A stretch of 64,000 nt of DNA. It comes from Paracoccaceae bacterium (GTDB taxonomy: Bacteria; Pseudomonadota; Alphaproteobacteria; Rhodobacterales; Rhodobacteraceae). How positions within the stretch are numbered: position 1 is the stretch's first letter; each line of letters starts with the position of its first letter. The stretch lies in assembly GCA_030758115.1 (NCBI GenBank), contig JANREX010000039.1, forward strand, positions 37,839-101,838, given 5' to 3'. The position numbers were made by a program, and so were the translations under genes. Positions 47,809-56,670 of the stretch are shown here, piece by piece. The notes beneath the pieces were generated by a model that saw only the letters and a list, made by a program, of their open reading frames with translations, was not told the origin of the DNA and made no database searches.

Positions 47809-48966
47809 TTGCCCAAGATCGCCCGTATCGAGACCTTCCACACCGAATTCGTCTGTTTCGTGCGCATCACCGCCGATGATGGCGCGTTCGGCTGGGGGCA
47901 GACCTCGACCTATAACGCCGACATCACGGCGCTGGTCCTGCATCGCCAGATCGTGCCCTGGGCGCTTGGCGCGGATTGCGAGGACATCGCGGGGCTGGTG
48001 CATCTGATCGAGCGGCGCGAGCACAAATATCCCGGCACCTATCGCTGCCGTGCGCTGGCCGGGCTGGACACGGCCCTGTGGGACATGGCGGGGCGGCGGG
48101 CGGGCAAATCCGTGGCCAGCCTGCTGGGCGGCGCGCCCGGCCGCATCCGCGCCTATGCCAGTTCGATGAAGCGCGACATCACCCCCGCCGATGAGGCCGA
48201 ACGCCTGACGCGGCTTTGCGCCGAGAAGGGTTTTACCGCCGCCAAGTGGCGCATCGGCGCGGAATGCGGCGCGGACGTGGATGAATGGCCGGGCCGCACG
48301 GAAGAGATCATCCCGACAATGGCCCGCGCCCTTGGCGACGGGATCGACAAGCTGGTCGATGCGAATTCCGGCTTTTCGGTGCCGCGCGCCATCGCCGTGG
48401 GCCGGATGCTGCAGGATCACGGCATCGGCCATTACGAGGAACCCGTGCCCTACTGGGATCTCGAGGCCACCCGCGCCGTGACCGAAGCGCTTGAGGTCGA
48501 TGTGACGGGCGGCGAACAGGACTGGGACCTTGCGACATGGAAGCGGATGATCGACATGCGCGCCGTGGATGTGGTGCAACCGGATGTGATGTACCTGGGC
48601 GGCATGGCGCGGACCTTGCAGGTGGCGCGCATGGCCGAAGCGGCAGGACTGCCCTGCACGCCGCATGCGGCCAACCTGTCACTGGTGACCATGTGCACCA
48701 TGCATCTGCTGGCGGCGATCCCGAATGCGGGTAAATATCTGGAACTGTCGATCGAGGGTGACGACTATTACCCGTGGCAGCGCGACCTGTTCCTGGGCCA
48801 GCCCTTCGCAGTCTCGGACGGGCATGTGACCGTCGCCGACACACCCGGCTGGGGGCTGGAGGTCAACCCCGCATGGCTGGAGCGCGCCACCTATACCGAG
48901 GCCGCGCTGGACAGTTTCCGGCCCAGCGCCTACGGCGCGCTCTATCACAAGGCCAGCGGCGCCTGA
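47809..48966 (+). CDS. Mandelate racemase-subgroup enolase superfamily enzyme (probable acid-sugar dehydratase)
   Basis: The start is TTG at 47809, set by an AAGGAGG site 5 bp upstream; 385 residues follow. Active-site residues are K146/R148 (AAKWRIG), metal ligands D184 (VDANSGF), E210 (HYEEPVP) and E236 (TGGEQDW), and the D259-H286 dyad (VQPDVMYLGG; TPHAANL), which places it in the MR subgroup. Such enzymes dehydrate aldonic or aldaric acids. It diverges from the LysR gene and converges on the formamidase gene. No kinase or aldolase is adjacent, so the substrate is unresolved. Confidence 0.9.
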   Translation: MPKIARIETFHTEFVCFVRITADDGAFGWGQTSTYNADITALVLHRQIVPWALGADCEDIAGLVHLIERREHKYPGTYRCRALAGLDTALWDMAGRRAGKSVASLLGGAPGRIRAYASSMKRDITPADEAERLTRLCAEKGFTAAKWRIGAECGADVDEWPGRTEEIIPTMARALGDGIDKLVDANSGFSVPRAIAVGRMLQDHGIGHYEEPVPYWDLEATRAVTEALEVDVTGGEQDWDLATWKRMIDMRAVDVVQPDVMYLGGMARTLQVARMAEAAGLPCTPHAANLSLVTMCTMHLLAAIPNAGKYLELSIEGDDYYPWQRDLFLGQPFAVSDGHVTVADTPGWGLEVNPAWLERATYTEAALDSFRPSAYGALYHKASGA

Positions 48967-48970
48967 CGCT

Positions 48971-49894
48971 TTACAGCAGCGCCTTGGCCATCATCATGTG
49001 CACGCCCTTCTCGCGGTTGACGGTCTGGGTGATCCGCAGATCGCCAGCCAGCGAGCACAGCATATATGCCTCCTCGCGCGAGATGCCGGACCGCGCGGCA
49101 ACCAGCGTGATCATGCGGCGCAGCGCGATCTCGACGCAGGTATCCAGATCGGCATGCATGCCCATGGTGATCAGATGGGTGGGGGTTTCGGCCTCGGGGT
49201 AGGTCACGTCCATGTCGCGGCGGATCGTCAGGCGAAAGCGCCCCTGCAAGGCGGTTTCGATGGCGGTCACGCAAACCTCGCCGTCACCCTGCGCACCATG
49301 CCCGTCACCGCAGGAAAACAGCGCCCCTTCGGCGTGGACCGGCAGGTAAAGCGTGGTGCCCGCCACCAGTTCCTTGTTGTCGAGGTTGCCGCCGTGCGCG
49401 CGTGGCTCGATCGTGGAGATCCGCCCCCATGCGGCGGGCGGGGCCACCGCCATGACGCCGAAGAAGGGCGCAAGCGGCAGTTTCAGCCCCCAGGGCAGGG
49501 TCGCCTCGGACCGCGCGGCATCCAGCGGGACAGTCATGTGGTGATACCGTGGGAAATCCTGCGGCAAGGTGCCTGACAGGGGCCGGATGAAGGTATAGCC
49601 CCAGTTCTGGCGCAGCCGCACATCCAGGATATCCACCTGCAGAACGTCGCCCGGCATGGCCCCTTCCACGGCGACAGGCCCGGTCAGGATATGGCCCGGC
49701 ACCGTGGGCACGCCGGCTGCGTGAATTTCCAGCAATTCGGGCGGCACGTCGAAGCCCGCCCCCGGCAGGACATTGGGCCCGCCCGAAACGGTGTTGATGG
49801 TCACCTCATCGCCGCTTGCCACGGTGGCCACGGGCGGCAGATCGGCATTGAAGAAACCCCAATGGCAGGTCTTTGGTCCGGCGTTCACGATCAT
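48971..49894 (-). CDS. Acetamidase/formamidase family protein
   Basis: ATG at 49894 (MIVNAGPKTCHWGFFNADLPPVATVASGDEV) gives 307 residues. The FmdA/AmdA fold is indicated by VLPGAGFDVPPELLEIH, GHILTGPVAVEGAMPGDVLQVDILDV, FGVMAVAPPAAWGRI and FSCGDGHGAQGDGEVCVTAIE, the conserved metal-proximal GDGHxxQGDGE motif. Family members release ammonia from formamide or short aliphatic amides. It is convergent with the dehydratase gene and has no evident operon partner. Confidence 0.9.
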   Translation of the reverse strand: MIVNAGPKTCHWGFFNADLPPVATVASGDEVTINTVSGGPNVLPGAGFDVPPELLEIHAAGVPTVPGHILTGPVAVEGAMPGDVLQVDILDVRLRQNWGYTFIRPLSGTLPQDFPRYHHMTVPLDAARSEATLPWGLKLPLAPFFGVMAVAPPAAWGRISTIEPRAHGGNLDNKELVAGTTLYLPVHAEGALFSCGDGHGAQGDGEVCVTAIETALQGRFRLTIRRDMDVTYPEAETPTHLITMGMHADLDTCVEIALRRMITLVAARSGISREEAYMLCSLAGDLRITQTVNREKGVHMMMAKALL

Positions 49895-50102
49895 CGGATA
49901 TGTCCTTGCTGTTCCGGGTCTCACCCCGTTGCAGCGGTTCTACGTGAGCCTGCGCGGAATTGGAAAGCAGAACTGCGCGGCCCGCAGCCGTTCGGGCCGC
50001 AATGGGCGAAAAAGGGGCCAACCGGGCGCTGGACGGCCAAATCCCGGCAAGATGGCCACTTAATTCTTGCGCCTGCGGCGCGGGGCCGTGAAACTTGCGG
50101 GC

Positions 50103-50903
50103 ATGACGACATCAATACCTCTCGTTGTCTTCACCGATCTTGACGGGACCTTGCTGGACCATGTCACCTATGATTGGGAACCGGCGCGACCCGCGCTTGC
50201 GGCACTGGCGCGGATCGGCGCGCCCGTCGTGCTGTCCAGCAGCAAGACCGCCGCAGAGATAACCCGCCTGCAAGTGGACATGGGCCTGGCGGGTCATCTG
50301 GCCATTTGCGAAAACGGCTGCGGCCTTGTCGGTGCGGCCACAGGCGCTGGAACCGGCGACCATGCCGCCCTGCGCAGGGAACTGGACCTGCTGCCCCCGC
50401 AGTTGCGACAGGCGTTTCGCGGCTTTACCGACATGCCCCTGACCGAGGTGATGGACCTGACAGGCCTGCCCCGCGATGACGCGGCACGGGCCAAGGCGCG
50501 CGACTTTTCCGAGCCGGGCCTCTGGCTGGGTGACGCTTCAGGGCGCGCGGCCTTTCTGGATGCCTTGCGCGCGCGCGGCGTGAGCGCAAGACAGGGCGGG
50601 CGGTTCCTGACCCTGTCCTTCGGTGGCACCAAGGCCGACCGGATGGCCGAGGTGATCGCCCATTACCGTCCGGCGCGGACGATCGCCCTGGGCGATGCCC
50701 CGAATGACATCGAAATGCTTGAGGCGGCCGATACAGGCGTGATCGTCAGCAATCCGCATCATGCCCCCCTGCCCCCCCTTCACGGCGAGGACACGGGGCG
50801 GATCATCCGCACGGATCGGCCCGGCCCAGCGGGTTGGAACAAGGCCGTTCTGGCGCTACTCGACAGGCTTGGCCTGCAGAAGGAAAGGCAAGGTCATGGT
50901 TGA
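50103..50903 (+). CDS. gpgP: Glucosyl-3-phosphoglycerate phosphatase (MPGP-like HAD phosphatase)
   Basis: ATG at 50103 (MTTSIPLVVFTDLDGTLLDHVTYDW) gives 266 residues. HAD motif I is FTDLDGTLLD, motif II lies in VVLSSSKTAAEI, and motif IV is LGDAPNDIEMLEAAD. The SSKT segment and length match the mannosyl-3-phosphoglycerate phosphatase family. It would dephosphorylate the phosphorylated glycoside made by the next gene, whose start overlaps its stop by 8 bp, yielding the free osmolyte. Glucosyl rather than mannosyl is inferred from the synthase. Confidence 0.87.
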   Translation: MTTSIPLVVFTDLDGTLLDHVTYDWEPARPALAALARIGAPVVLSSSKTAAEITRLQVDMGLAGHLAICENGCGLVGAATGAGTGDHAALRRELDLLPPQLRQAFRGFTDMPLTEVMDLTGLPRDDAARAKARDFSEPGLWLGDASGRAAFLDALRARGVSARQGGRFLTLSFGGTKADRMAEVIAHYRPARTIALGDAPNDIEMLEAADTGVIVSNPHHAPLPPLHGEDTGRIIRTDRPGPAGWNKAVLALLDRLGLQKERQGHG

Positions 50904-52116
50904 CTTTCATCAGAACGGGAACATCGCCACGCTGCACAATCTGCGCACGCGGGATCTGTCCGACATGACCTATGAGCTTGAGACCTTCGCGCAGACCCGC
51001 AAGATGTCGCTGATCCTGCCATGCCTCTTCTCGGAGCTGGAGACCGAGGCGATGCCCCGGATCCTGTCCGAGTTGTCGCGCGTCACCTACCTGCACCGGA
51101 TCATCATCGGTCTGGACAAGGCAGATGAGGGCCAGTTCCGCCATGCCCGCGCCTTCTTTGCCGACCTCGGCCAGAACCACGTGGTCATCTGGAACGACAG
51201 CCCCAGGATGCTTGAGCTGGAGGCGCGGCTGGCCGCCATGGGGCTTGGCCCGGCAGAACCCGGCAAGGGCAAGAATGTCTGGACCTCGATCGGGTATCTG
51301 ATCGGCTGTCAGGACAGCGCGGTGATGGCGATCCATGACTGCGATATCCTGACCTATACCAATGAAATGCTGGCGCGGCTGATCTATCCGGTCGCCAATC
51401 CGACCTTCCCGTTCCAGGTCGCCAAGGGCTATTACGCGCGCATCGGGCAGGACAGGCTGAACGGGCGGGTCACGCGGCTGCTGGTCAGCCCGCTGCTGAT
51501 CGCGCTCAAGCGCGTGGTGGGGGATCGTGACTATCTCGATTACCTGCGCAGCTTCCGCTATCCGCTGTCGGGCGAATTCGCCATGCGCACCAATATCCTG
51601 CCCGACCTGCGCATCCCGTCGGACTGGGGGCTGGAAATCGGCGTGCTGTCCGAGGCCTGGCGCAACCTGGCACCCTCGGCCGTCTGCCAGGTCGAAATCG
51701 CGGATGCCTATGATCACAAGCACCAGACCCTCAGCCCCGAGGACGCGACAACCGGGCTGAACCGGATGTCCACCGATATCTGCAAGGCGATCTTTCGCAA
51801 GCTGGCCGCGGATGGCACCGTGTTCACCAACAATGTCTTCCGCACCCTCAAGGCCACCTATTACCGCAGCGCGCTGGACCTGCTCGAGGCCTATCATTCA
51901 GACGCGAAGATGAACGGCCTGACGCTGGACCGTCACGGCGAGGAGGCGTCGATCGAACTGTTCTCCGAGAACATCATGCGCGCGGGCCAGACATTCCTCG
52001 AGAATCCGCACGAGACGCCCTTCATCCCGACATGGAACCGGATTCACGCGGCGGACCCGGATTTCCTGCGCGATCTGCAGACCGCCGTGGCCAGGGACGC
52101 GGAAGAACATCAGTAA
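50896..52116 (+). CDS. gpgS: Glucosyl-3-phosphoglycerate synthase (retaining GT-A glycosyltransferase)
   Basis: 406 residues starting MVDFHQNGNIATLHNLRTRD, close in wording to marine bacterial and cyanobacterial GpgS proteins I know. The GT-A metal motif is D148-C-D150 (MAIHDCDILTYTNEM); LPCLFSELE, EPGKGKNVW, YPLSGEFAMRTNILPDLRIPSDWGLE and AYDHKHQTLSPED are further family blocks. It transfers glucose from a nucleotide sugar to 3-phosphoglycerate, the first step to glucosylglycerate, an osmolyte favoured under salt stress with low nitrogen. It ends 7 bp inside the convergent phosphorylase gene. Confidence 0.87.
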   Translation: MVDFHQNGNIATLHNLRTRDLSDMTYELETFAQTRKMSLILPCLFSELETEAMPRILSELSRVTYLHRIIIGLDKADEGQFRHARAFFADLGQNHVVIWNDSPRMLELEARLAAMGLGPAEPGKGKNVWTSIGYLIGCQDSAVMAIHDCDILTYTNEMLARLIYPVANPTFPFQVAKGYYARIGQDRLNGRVTRLLVSPLLIALKRVVGDRDYLDYLRSFRYPLSGEFAMRTNILPDLRIPSDWGLEIGVLSEAWRNLAPSAVCQVEIADAYDHKHQTLSPEDATTGLNRMSTDICKAIFRKLAADGTVFTNNVFRTLKATYYRSALDLLEAYHSDAKMNGLTLDRHGEEASIELFSENIMRAGQTFLENPHETPFIPTWNRIHAADPDFLRDLQTAVARDAEEHQ

Positions 52117-53873
52117 CGCAGGTTGCTGATCCAGAGGCATTGATAGGGGGCCAGCACGATATCCTGATCCGTGACAGGTGCCCCCGTCAGAAGATCGGTC
52201 CAGGCTTCGTCCTCGATCAGGTTCAGGCGCATCACCGGCAACGTCACCGTATCGGCGCTGACATTGTGCAGCGCGAAAACCGACTGCTGCCGGTCCAGGC
52301 TTTGCCGCCACAGGCCGAACAGGCGGTCATCGCCGGTATGGATGGTGAATTGCGTCGCATTGGGATGGAACGCGGCCTGCCGCCGCCGGATGCGCAAGCG
52401 CACCCGCAGCCCCTGCATGACCTGCGCCTGATCCGTCGCGGGGTCCGCAAGCCTTGCCCGCAGCGTGGGATAATCCCAACGATGCCGATTGATCGCACGG
52501 TTCATGCCGCGCTTTTCGACACCGTCGTGATCATTCGGGGTCGCCAGCATCGAATGGATGTAGAAGGCGGGAATGCCTTCAAGCGACATCACGATGGTCT
52601 GCGAACACAGGAATCGGGCGATATGGTGATCGTCAGGCCCCGCGAAGGTCTGGCGCATCGCGTCAAAGAAGGTGGTGTTCAACTCGTATGGCGCCTCGCC
52701 CCCGCCGGGCAGGGCGCGCATGGACACCAGCCCGCCGATCCGCTGCACCGTCTGGATCACGGCGGCCTGATCGGCGGCGGACAACAGCCCCTCGGCCGGG
52801 CGCATCCCGATCCCGTCATGGCTGGCGGTGAAATTCAGATAGGCGCAGCCCAGCGGCGCGGGCGGCATCCTGCGTTGCCATTCCACCAGATGCCGTGCCG
52901 ATCCCGACATCATCGCATGCAGGATCAGCGGCGGCAGGGGAAAGTTGTAGATGACATGCGCCTCGTCGCCCCTGCCGAAATAGCTGAGGTTCTCGGCCTT
53001 GGGGACATTGGTCTCGGTCACCAGGATCACGGGTTCGATGGCATAGTCGCACAGCAGCCGGATCAGCTTCACGATGGCATGGGTCTGGGGCAGATGGACC
53101 GATGGCGATCCGACCTCTTTCCAGATGAAGGCCACCGCATCCAGCCGGATGATCCGCACCCCGTTGTCCAGATGCAGCCGGATGATCCGCAGGAATTCCA
53201 GCAAGACCTCGGGGTTGCGGAAATCCAGGTCGATCTGGTCATGGCTGAAGGTGCACCAGACATGGCGCAGGCCGTTCGCCGTCTCGACCGGCTGCAACAA
53301 GGGCGTGGTGCGCGGGCGCACCACCATGCCCAGGTCATCCTCGGGCGAGGCTTCGAAGAAGAAGCGGTCATGCGGCGGCTTGCCCTGCCGATAGGCGTTG
53401 AACCAGGGTCCCTGGCTGGACACATGGTTCAGCACAAGATCCGACATCAGCTTGAAGGTCCCGGCAATGCGGTTGATGTCAGGCCAGTCGCCCAGTTGCG
53501 CGTTGACCGACCGGAAATCGGTCACGGCAAAGCCGTCATCCGACGTATAGGGAAAGAACGGCAGCACATGCACGCCATTGACCACGTCGCGCAGGTAGCG
53601 ATGCAGAAAATCGTTCAGCAGGTCCAAGGGCTTGTGCGCCCCGTCCAGCAGCGAGTTGCCATAGGTGATCAGCAGCGCATCGCCCTGCGACCACAACCGG
53701 TTGTCCCTTGCCCGCGCCCGCCTGCGACGATGCAGGTCATCGGGCCAGAAGGCGGCCATGCACTGGCGCGCCAGATCGGCGGGGTCATGATCCGGATAGA
53801 TGCGCGCCACCAGCGCTGCCAGCGCGCGGTCGAATGAATGCGTATCGGACTTTTTCGGGGCCTGGGTATCCAT
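52110..53873 (-). CDS. GH13 subfamily 18 glycoside phosphorylase (probable glucosylglycerate phosphorylase)
   Basis: With MDTQAPKKSDTHSF as start (53873) it has 587 residues, longer than classic sucrose phosphorylase (about 500) and similar to glucosylglycerate phosphorylases. Catalytic residues are nucleophile D245 (RIIRLDAVAF), acid/base E287 (LVTETNVP) and transition-state stabiliser D353 (FTASHDGIG). GH13_18 enzymes split alpha-glucosides with phosphate to glucose 1-phosphate. Beside gpgS and gpgP the likely substrate is glucosylglycerate, giving a route to remove the osmolyte. Its stop overlaps the gpgS stop tail-to-tail. Confidence 0.85.
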   Translation of the reverse strand: MDTQAPKKSDTHSFDRALAALVARIYPDHDPADLARQCMAAFWPDDLHRRRRARARDNRLWSQGDALLITYGNSLLDGAHKPLDLLNDFLHRYLRDVVNGVHVLPFFPYTSDDGFAVTDFRSVNAQLGDWPDINRIAGTFKLMSDLVLNHVSSQGPWFNAYRQGKPPHDRFFFEASPEDDLGMVVRPRTTPLLQPVETANGLRHVWCTFSHDQIDLDFRNPEVLLEFLRIIRLHLDNGVRIIRLDAVAFIWKEVGSPSVHLPQTHAIVKLIRLLCDYAIEPVILVTETNVPKAENLSYFGRGDEAHVIYNFPLPPLILHAMMSGSARHLVEWQRRMPPAPLGCAYLNFTASHDGIGMRPAEGLLSAADQAAVIQTVQRIGGLVSMRALPGGGEAPYELNTTFFDAMRQTFAGPDDHHIARFLCSQTIVMSLEGIPAFYIHSMLATPNDHDGVEKRGMNRAINRHRWDYPTLRARLADPATDQAQVMQGLRVRLRIRRRQAAFHPNATQFTIHTGDDRLFGLWRQSLDRQQSVFALHNVSADTVTLPVMRLNLIEDEAWTDLLTGAPVTDQDIVLAPYQCLWISNLRY

Positions 53874-54165
53874 CAGGTCAACCAAGCACATCCCTGCCCC
53901 GCTGACAAATCTCTGCCGACCTCTTTCGCGCGGCGATCATGAAATGCCACGACATGGCCGCAAGTTCCGACCATCTTTGCAGCAGGCTTGCCCGTTTCCG
54001 GTCAGAACCGTGCCGCCGGTCGACGGGCTACCCGGCGGGTCATCACGCAGGCGAAAGATCCTTGGGCCCGTTTTCAAGTCGCTGACGGGGCCGAGGTTCT
54101 GCCATCGGTGATGGCCCGCCGACAGATGCGCCATGGCCGGTAAATCCGACACTGCCTTGCCCCGG
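53874..54165. other. Intergenic region between phosphorylase and Na/Pi cotransporter genes
   Basis: This 292-bp stretch lies downstream of the leftward phosphate-scavenging operon and upstream of the phosphorylase gene. Imperfect GC-rich dyads occur, for example CCGCCGG/CCGGCGG around 54011-54037, but no clear U-tract terminator, RNA gene or credible open frame was seen. Confidence 0.4.
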
Positions 54166-55824
54166 CTAGGTGTGCGCCAAGCGGCTTTCCAGCAGCTCGC
54201 CCTTGTCCTGCAACAAGGGGTAGGCGATCATGGCAAAGGATGTGTTCAGCATTTTCAAGGCGCGCAAGAGGTCGATGTGGATCGCGCTGGTCTCGAAGGT
54301 TTCGGTCATGCCCTTGCGCAAGCGTTTCAGATGCCGCCGCTGCAAGTTCTGTTCAAGCTCCCGCACCTTTTGCTTCTGCTCGACAAGTTCCCGCGCAAGG
54401 CCGATGTCCTCGGACATGAGAACCGAAATGCCCTGCTGCACGTTGCGCAGCACCACATCGTGAAAATCCATCAGCTCGTGCCAGCCTTCGGGCGAAAACT
54501 GAACGCCCTCGGCATCCTTGCGCTTGGCAAGATCGACCATCTTGCGCGCGACCATATCCGCGCCGGCCTCGAGGTTGACGGCGATACCGGACAGGTCGAA
54601 GGCGCGTGTTCCGGTATCCTCGTCGGGATCATTGCTGCGCACCCGTGACAAATACGTCCGGGTATCAAGCGAAATCCGGGCGACGGTCTGCAGTTCGGCC
54701 CGCAGCCTTTGGGCAACCGCTTCATCATGATGGTCGAACAGACCGATGGCCTCGCGCATCATGACCTCGATCCTGTTGCCCATCTCGACAAGTTCGCGTT
54801 GCGCACATGCAAAGGCACGCCGGGGTTGATCCTGAACCGATGGATCCAGCACGCTGCGCCAATTGCCCTCGCCGTTGGGACTGACGGGATCGGCGACAAG
54901 GATACGTGCCGCCCGCATCAGGGGACCCACAAGCGGCATGCAGACCAGCAGCAGCGCCAAATTGAACAGGACATGAAGATGCAATGCCTGTTGCCCCGCA
55001 TTTGCCCCCAGCCACGCGGTCGGGATGGCGAAATGGGACAGCGCGAACAGCGCGATGGCCGCCCCGCCACCACGAAGAAGCAGGTTGGACCAGACCACCC
55101 GGCGCACTGCGGCCTCGGCCTTCAGGGTCAGGAAAAACGCGATCAGCGAGCCGCCCAGATTGGCGCCAAGGACCATGGCAAAGGCGGCCTCGACGGGTAG
55201 CAGACCCTGCGCCGCAAGTGTTGCGAACAGCAGAACGGCCGCCACGCTGGAATGCACCAGCCAGGCAAAAAGTGCTGCGATGAGAAACGAGGATATGGCA
55301 TCGCCCGCAAGATAAAGCATGGCGGCCTGCGCCCCGGGACTATCGGTCAGAGGCAGGCTCGCATGGCGGATCAGATCCAGCGACATGAAGATGAGCGCCA
55401 ACCCGATCAGGATCCGCCCGATCTGGCGCAAGCGGCGGTCGGAACTGCGCAGGAAGATCATCACGCCACACAGCATCAACAAAGGCGTCAACGCGGCCAC
55501 GCGCGAGTTGAGGATCAGCGCCACAATGGCAGAGCCAAGATCCGCCCCCAGCATGATGGCAAGCCCCGAGAGGCTGCCGATGGCACCGGCTGACACGAAG
55601 CCCGCCATCAGGACGGCGACAGCGGTAGAGCTTTGCATCAGGATCGCCGCTGCCGCCCCGGACGAGGCCGACGCCAGCCGGTTCGCGGTCGACCGGCGCA
55701 GCCAAAGCCGCAGATGTCGCCCGAAAGCCCGCTCGAACCCGGTGCGCACCAGCCGCACCGCCCAGATGAGCAGAGCCGCCGCAGCGGCCATGTTCAGGAT
55801 GAAAAGGATCGGCGTGTTGTCCAT
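54166..55824 (-). CDS. Na/Pi cotransporter family protein with PhoU-like tail
   Basis: ATG at 55824 (MDNTPILFILNMAAAAALLIWAVRLVRTG) gives 552 residues. The membrane half has the two NptA repeats: SGAAAAILMQSSTAVAVLMAGFV with the QSST motif and GADLGSA (about 55-100), and WLVHSSVAAVLLFATL with GANLGGS (about 190-235), where HSSV replaces the usual QSS. The cytoplasmic tail (about 330-550) is helical and PhoU-like. It moves phosphate with sodium, importing it or relieving excess. It follows the phosphodiesterase gene by 45 bp and probably belongs to the same operon. Confidence 0.9.
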   Translation of the reverse strand: MDNTPILFILNMAAAAALLIWAVRLVRTGFERAFGRHLRLWLRRSTANRLASASSGAAAAILMQSSTAVAVLMAGFVSAGAIGSLSGLAIMLGADLGSAIVALILNSRVAALTPLLMLCGVMIFLRSSDRRLRQIGRILIGLALIFMSLDLIRHASLPLTDSPGAQAAMLYLAGDAISSFLIAALFAWLVHSSVAAVLLFATLAAQGLLPVEAAFAMVLGANLGGSLIAFFLTLKAEAAVRRVVWSNLLLRGGGAAIALFALSHFAIPTAWLGANAGQQALHLHVLFNLALLLVCMPLVGPLMRAARILVADPVSPNGEGNWRSVLDPSVQDQPRRAFACAQRELVEMGNRIEVMMREAIGLFDHHDEAVAQRLRAELQTVARISLDTRTYLSRVRSNDPDEDTGTRAFDLSGIAVNLEAGADMVARKMVDLAKRKDAEGVQFSPEGWHELMDFHDVVLRNVQQGISVLMSEDIGLARELVEQKQKVRELEQNLQRRHLKRLRKGMTETFETSAIHIDLLRALKMLNTSFAMIAYPLLQDKGELLESRLAHT

Positions 55825-55869
55825 CAGACCAGGTCTTGCACACAAATGGAAAAGCGGATCGTCATCATG

Positions 55870-56667
55870 TCAGAACCTGAAAGGCCCGTCGCCATGATCA
55901 AGCGGCACCTCGACCCAGACACCGCCCGGTGCGGTATCGACCAGGGCGCATCCGGTCGGCCCGGACATGAACCCGACGGGCGCATCCGCGCGCCGGTCCA
56001 GCGCAAAGGCGCTGCAAAGGGATGGCCCGGTGCAGACCGAATGCCGCCCAAGGTGTCCGTGAAAGACACCATGCACATGCCCCGCGACAATCCGCAGCGG
56101 GTCTGCGCGACGGGTCAGGGTGCGCGCAAGATCCTCGGGGTTTTCCAGCGCGATGGCGTCCATGAAGCGGATACCTGTGCGCAAGGGCGGATGATGCAAG
56201 GCCACCAGGACGGGCCGGCCCTCTGCCCCCTCCAGGGCCTGGGCCAGCAGATCAAGACTTTCGCGGCGCAGCAGCCCACCGCCCTGCCCCTCGATCAGCG
56301 TATCGAGGCCGATGACGCGGGTGTCGCCGATGTCCTGCGCCCAGTCGATCAGACCCGTTTCGGGAATGAAGGACAGATCGCCGAAACAGTGCCTGAACCC
56401 CTCGCGCGTGTCGTGATTTCCGGGCACCGGCAGCAGCGGCAGACCCAGCCTGTCCAGTTCCGCGCGCGCCCGGTCATAGCTTGCCGTGGTTCCGTCATCG
56501 CTGATGTCGCCGGTCACGATCACCGCATCGACCGGCCCGATGGCAGGCAGCCTGAGCAACAGGGCATCGACCGCTTTGCGCAACAGCGCAGGCGTGTCCA
56601 GCCGCCCCGAGGCCAGAGTGCCCGGCGCGACCACATGCAAGTCTGAAAGCTGCAGAAACCGGGCCAT
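55870..56667 (-). CDS. Metallophosphoesterase, class III cyclic nucleotide/glycerophosphodiester phosphodiesterase-like
   Basis: 265 residues with the complete dinuclear metal set: LSDLHV (about 8-13), VIVTGDISDDG, VPGNHDTREG, ALHHPPLRTG and VAGHVHGVFHG. This pattern fits the GpdQ/CpdA group. In an ugp operon the expected job is to hydrolyse imported glycerophosphodiesters to glycerol 3-phosphate plus alcohol, replacing the unrelated UgpQ. A cAMP phosphodiesterase role is less likely by context. It is 3 bp downstream of ugpE. Confidence 0.88.
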   Translation of the reverse strand: MARFLQLSDLHVVAPGTLASGRLDTPALLRKAVDALLLRLPAIGPVDAVIVTGDISDDGTTASYDRARAELDRLGLPLLPVPGNHDTREGFRHCFGDLSFIPETGLIDWAQDIGDTRVIGLDTLIEGQGGGLLRRESLDLLAQALEGAEGRPVLVALHHPPLRTGIRFMDAIALENPEDLARTLTRRADPLRIVAGHVHGVFHGHLGRHSVCTGPSLCSAFALDRRADAPVGFMSGPTGCALVDTAPGGVWVEVPLDHGDGPFRF

Positions 56668-56670
56668 CGC

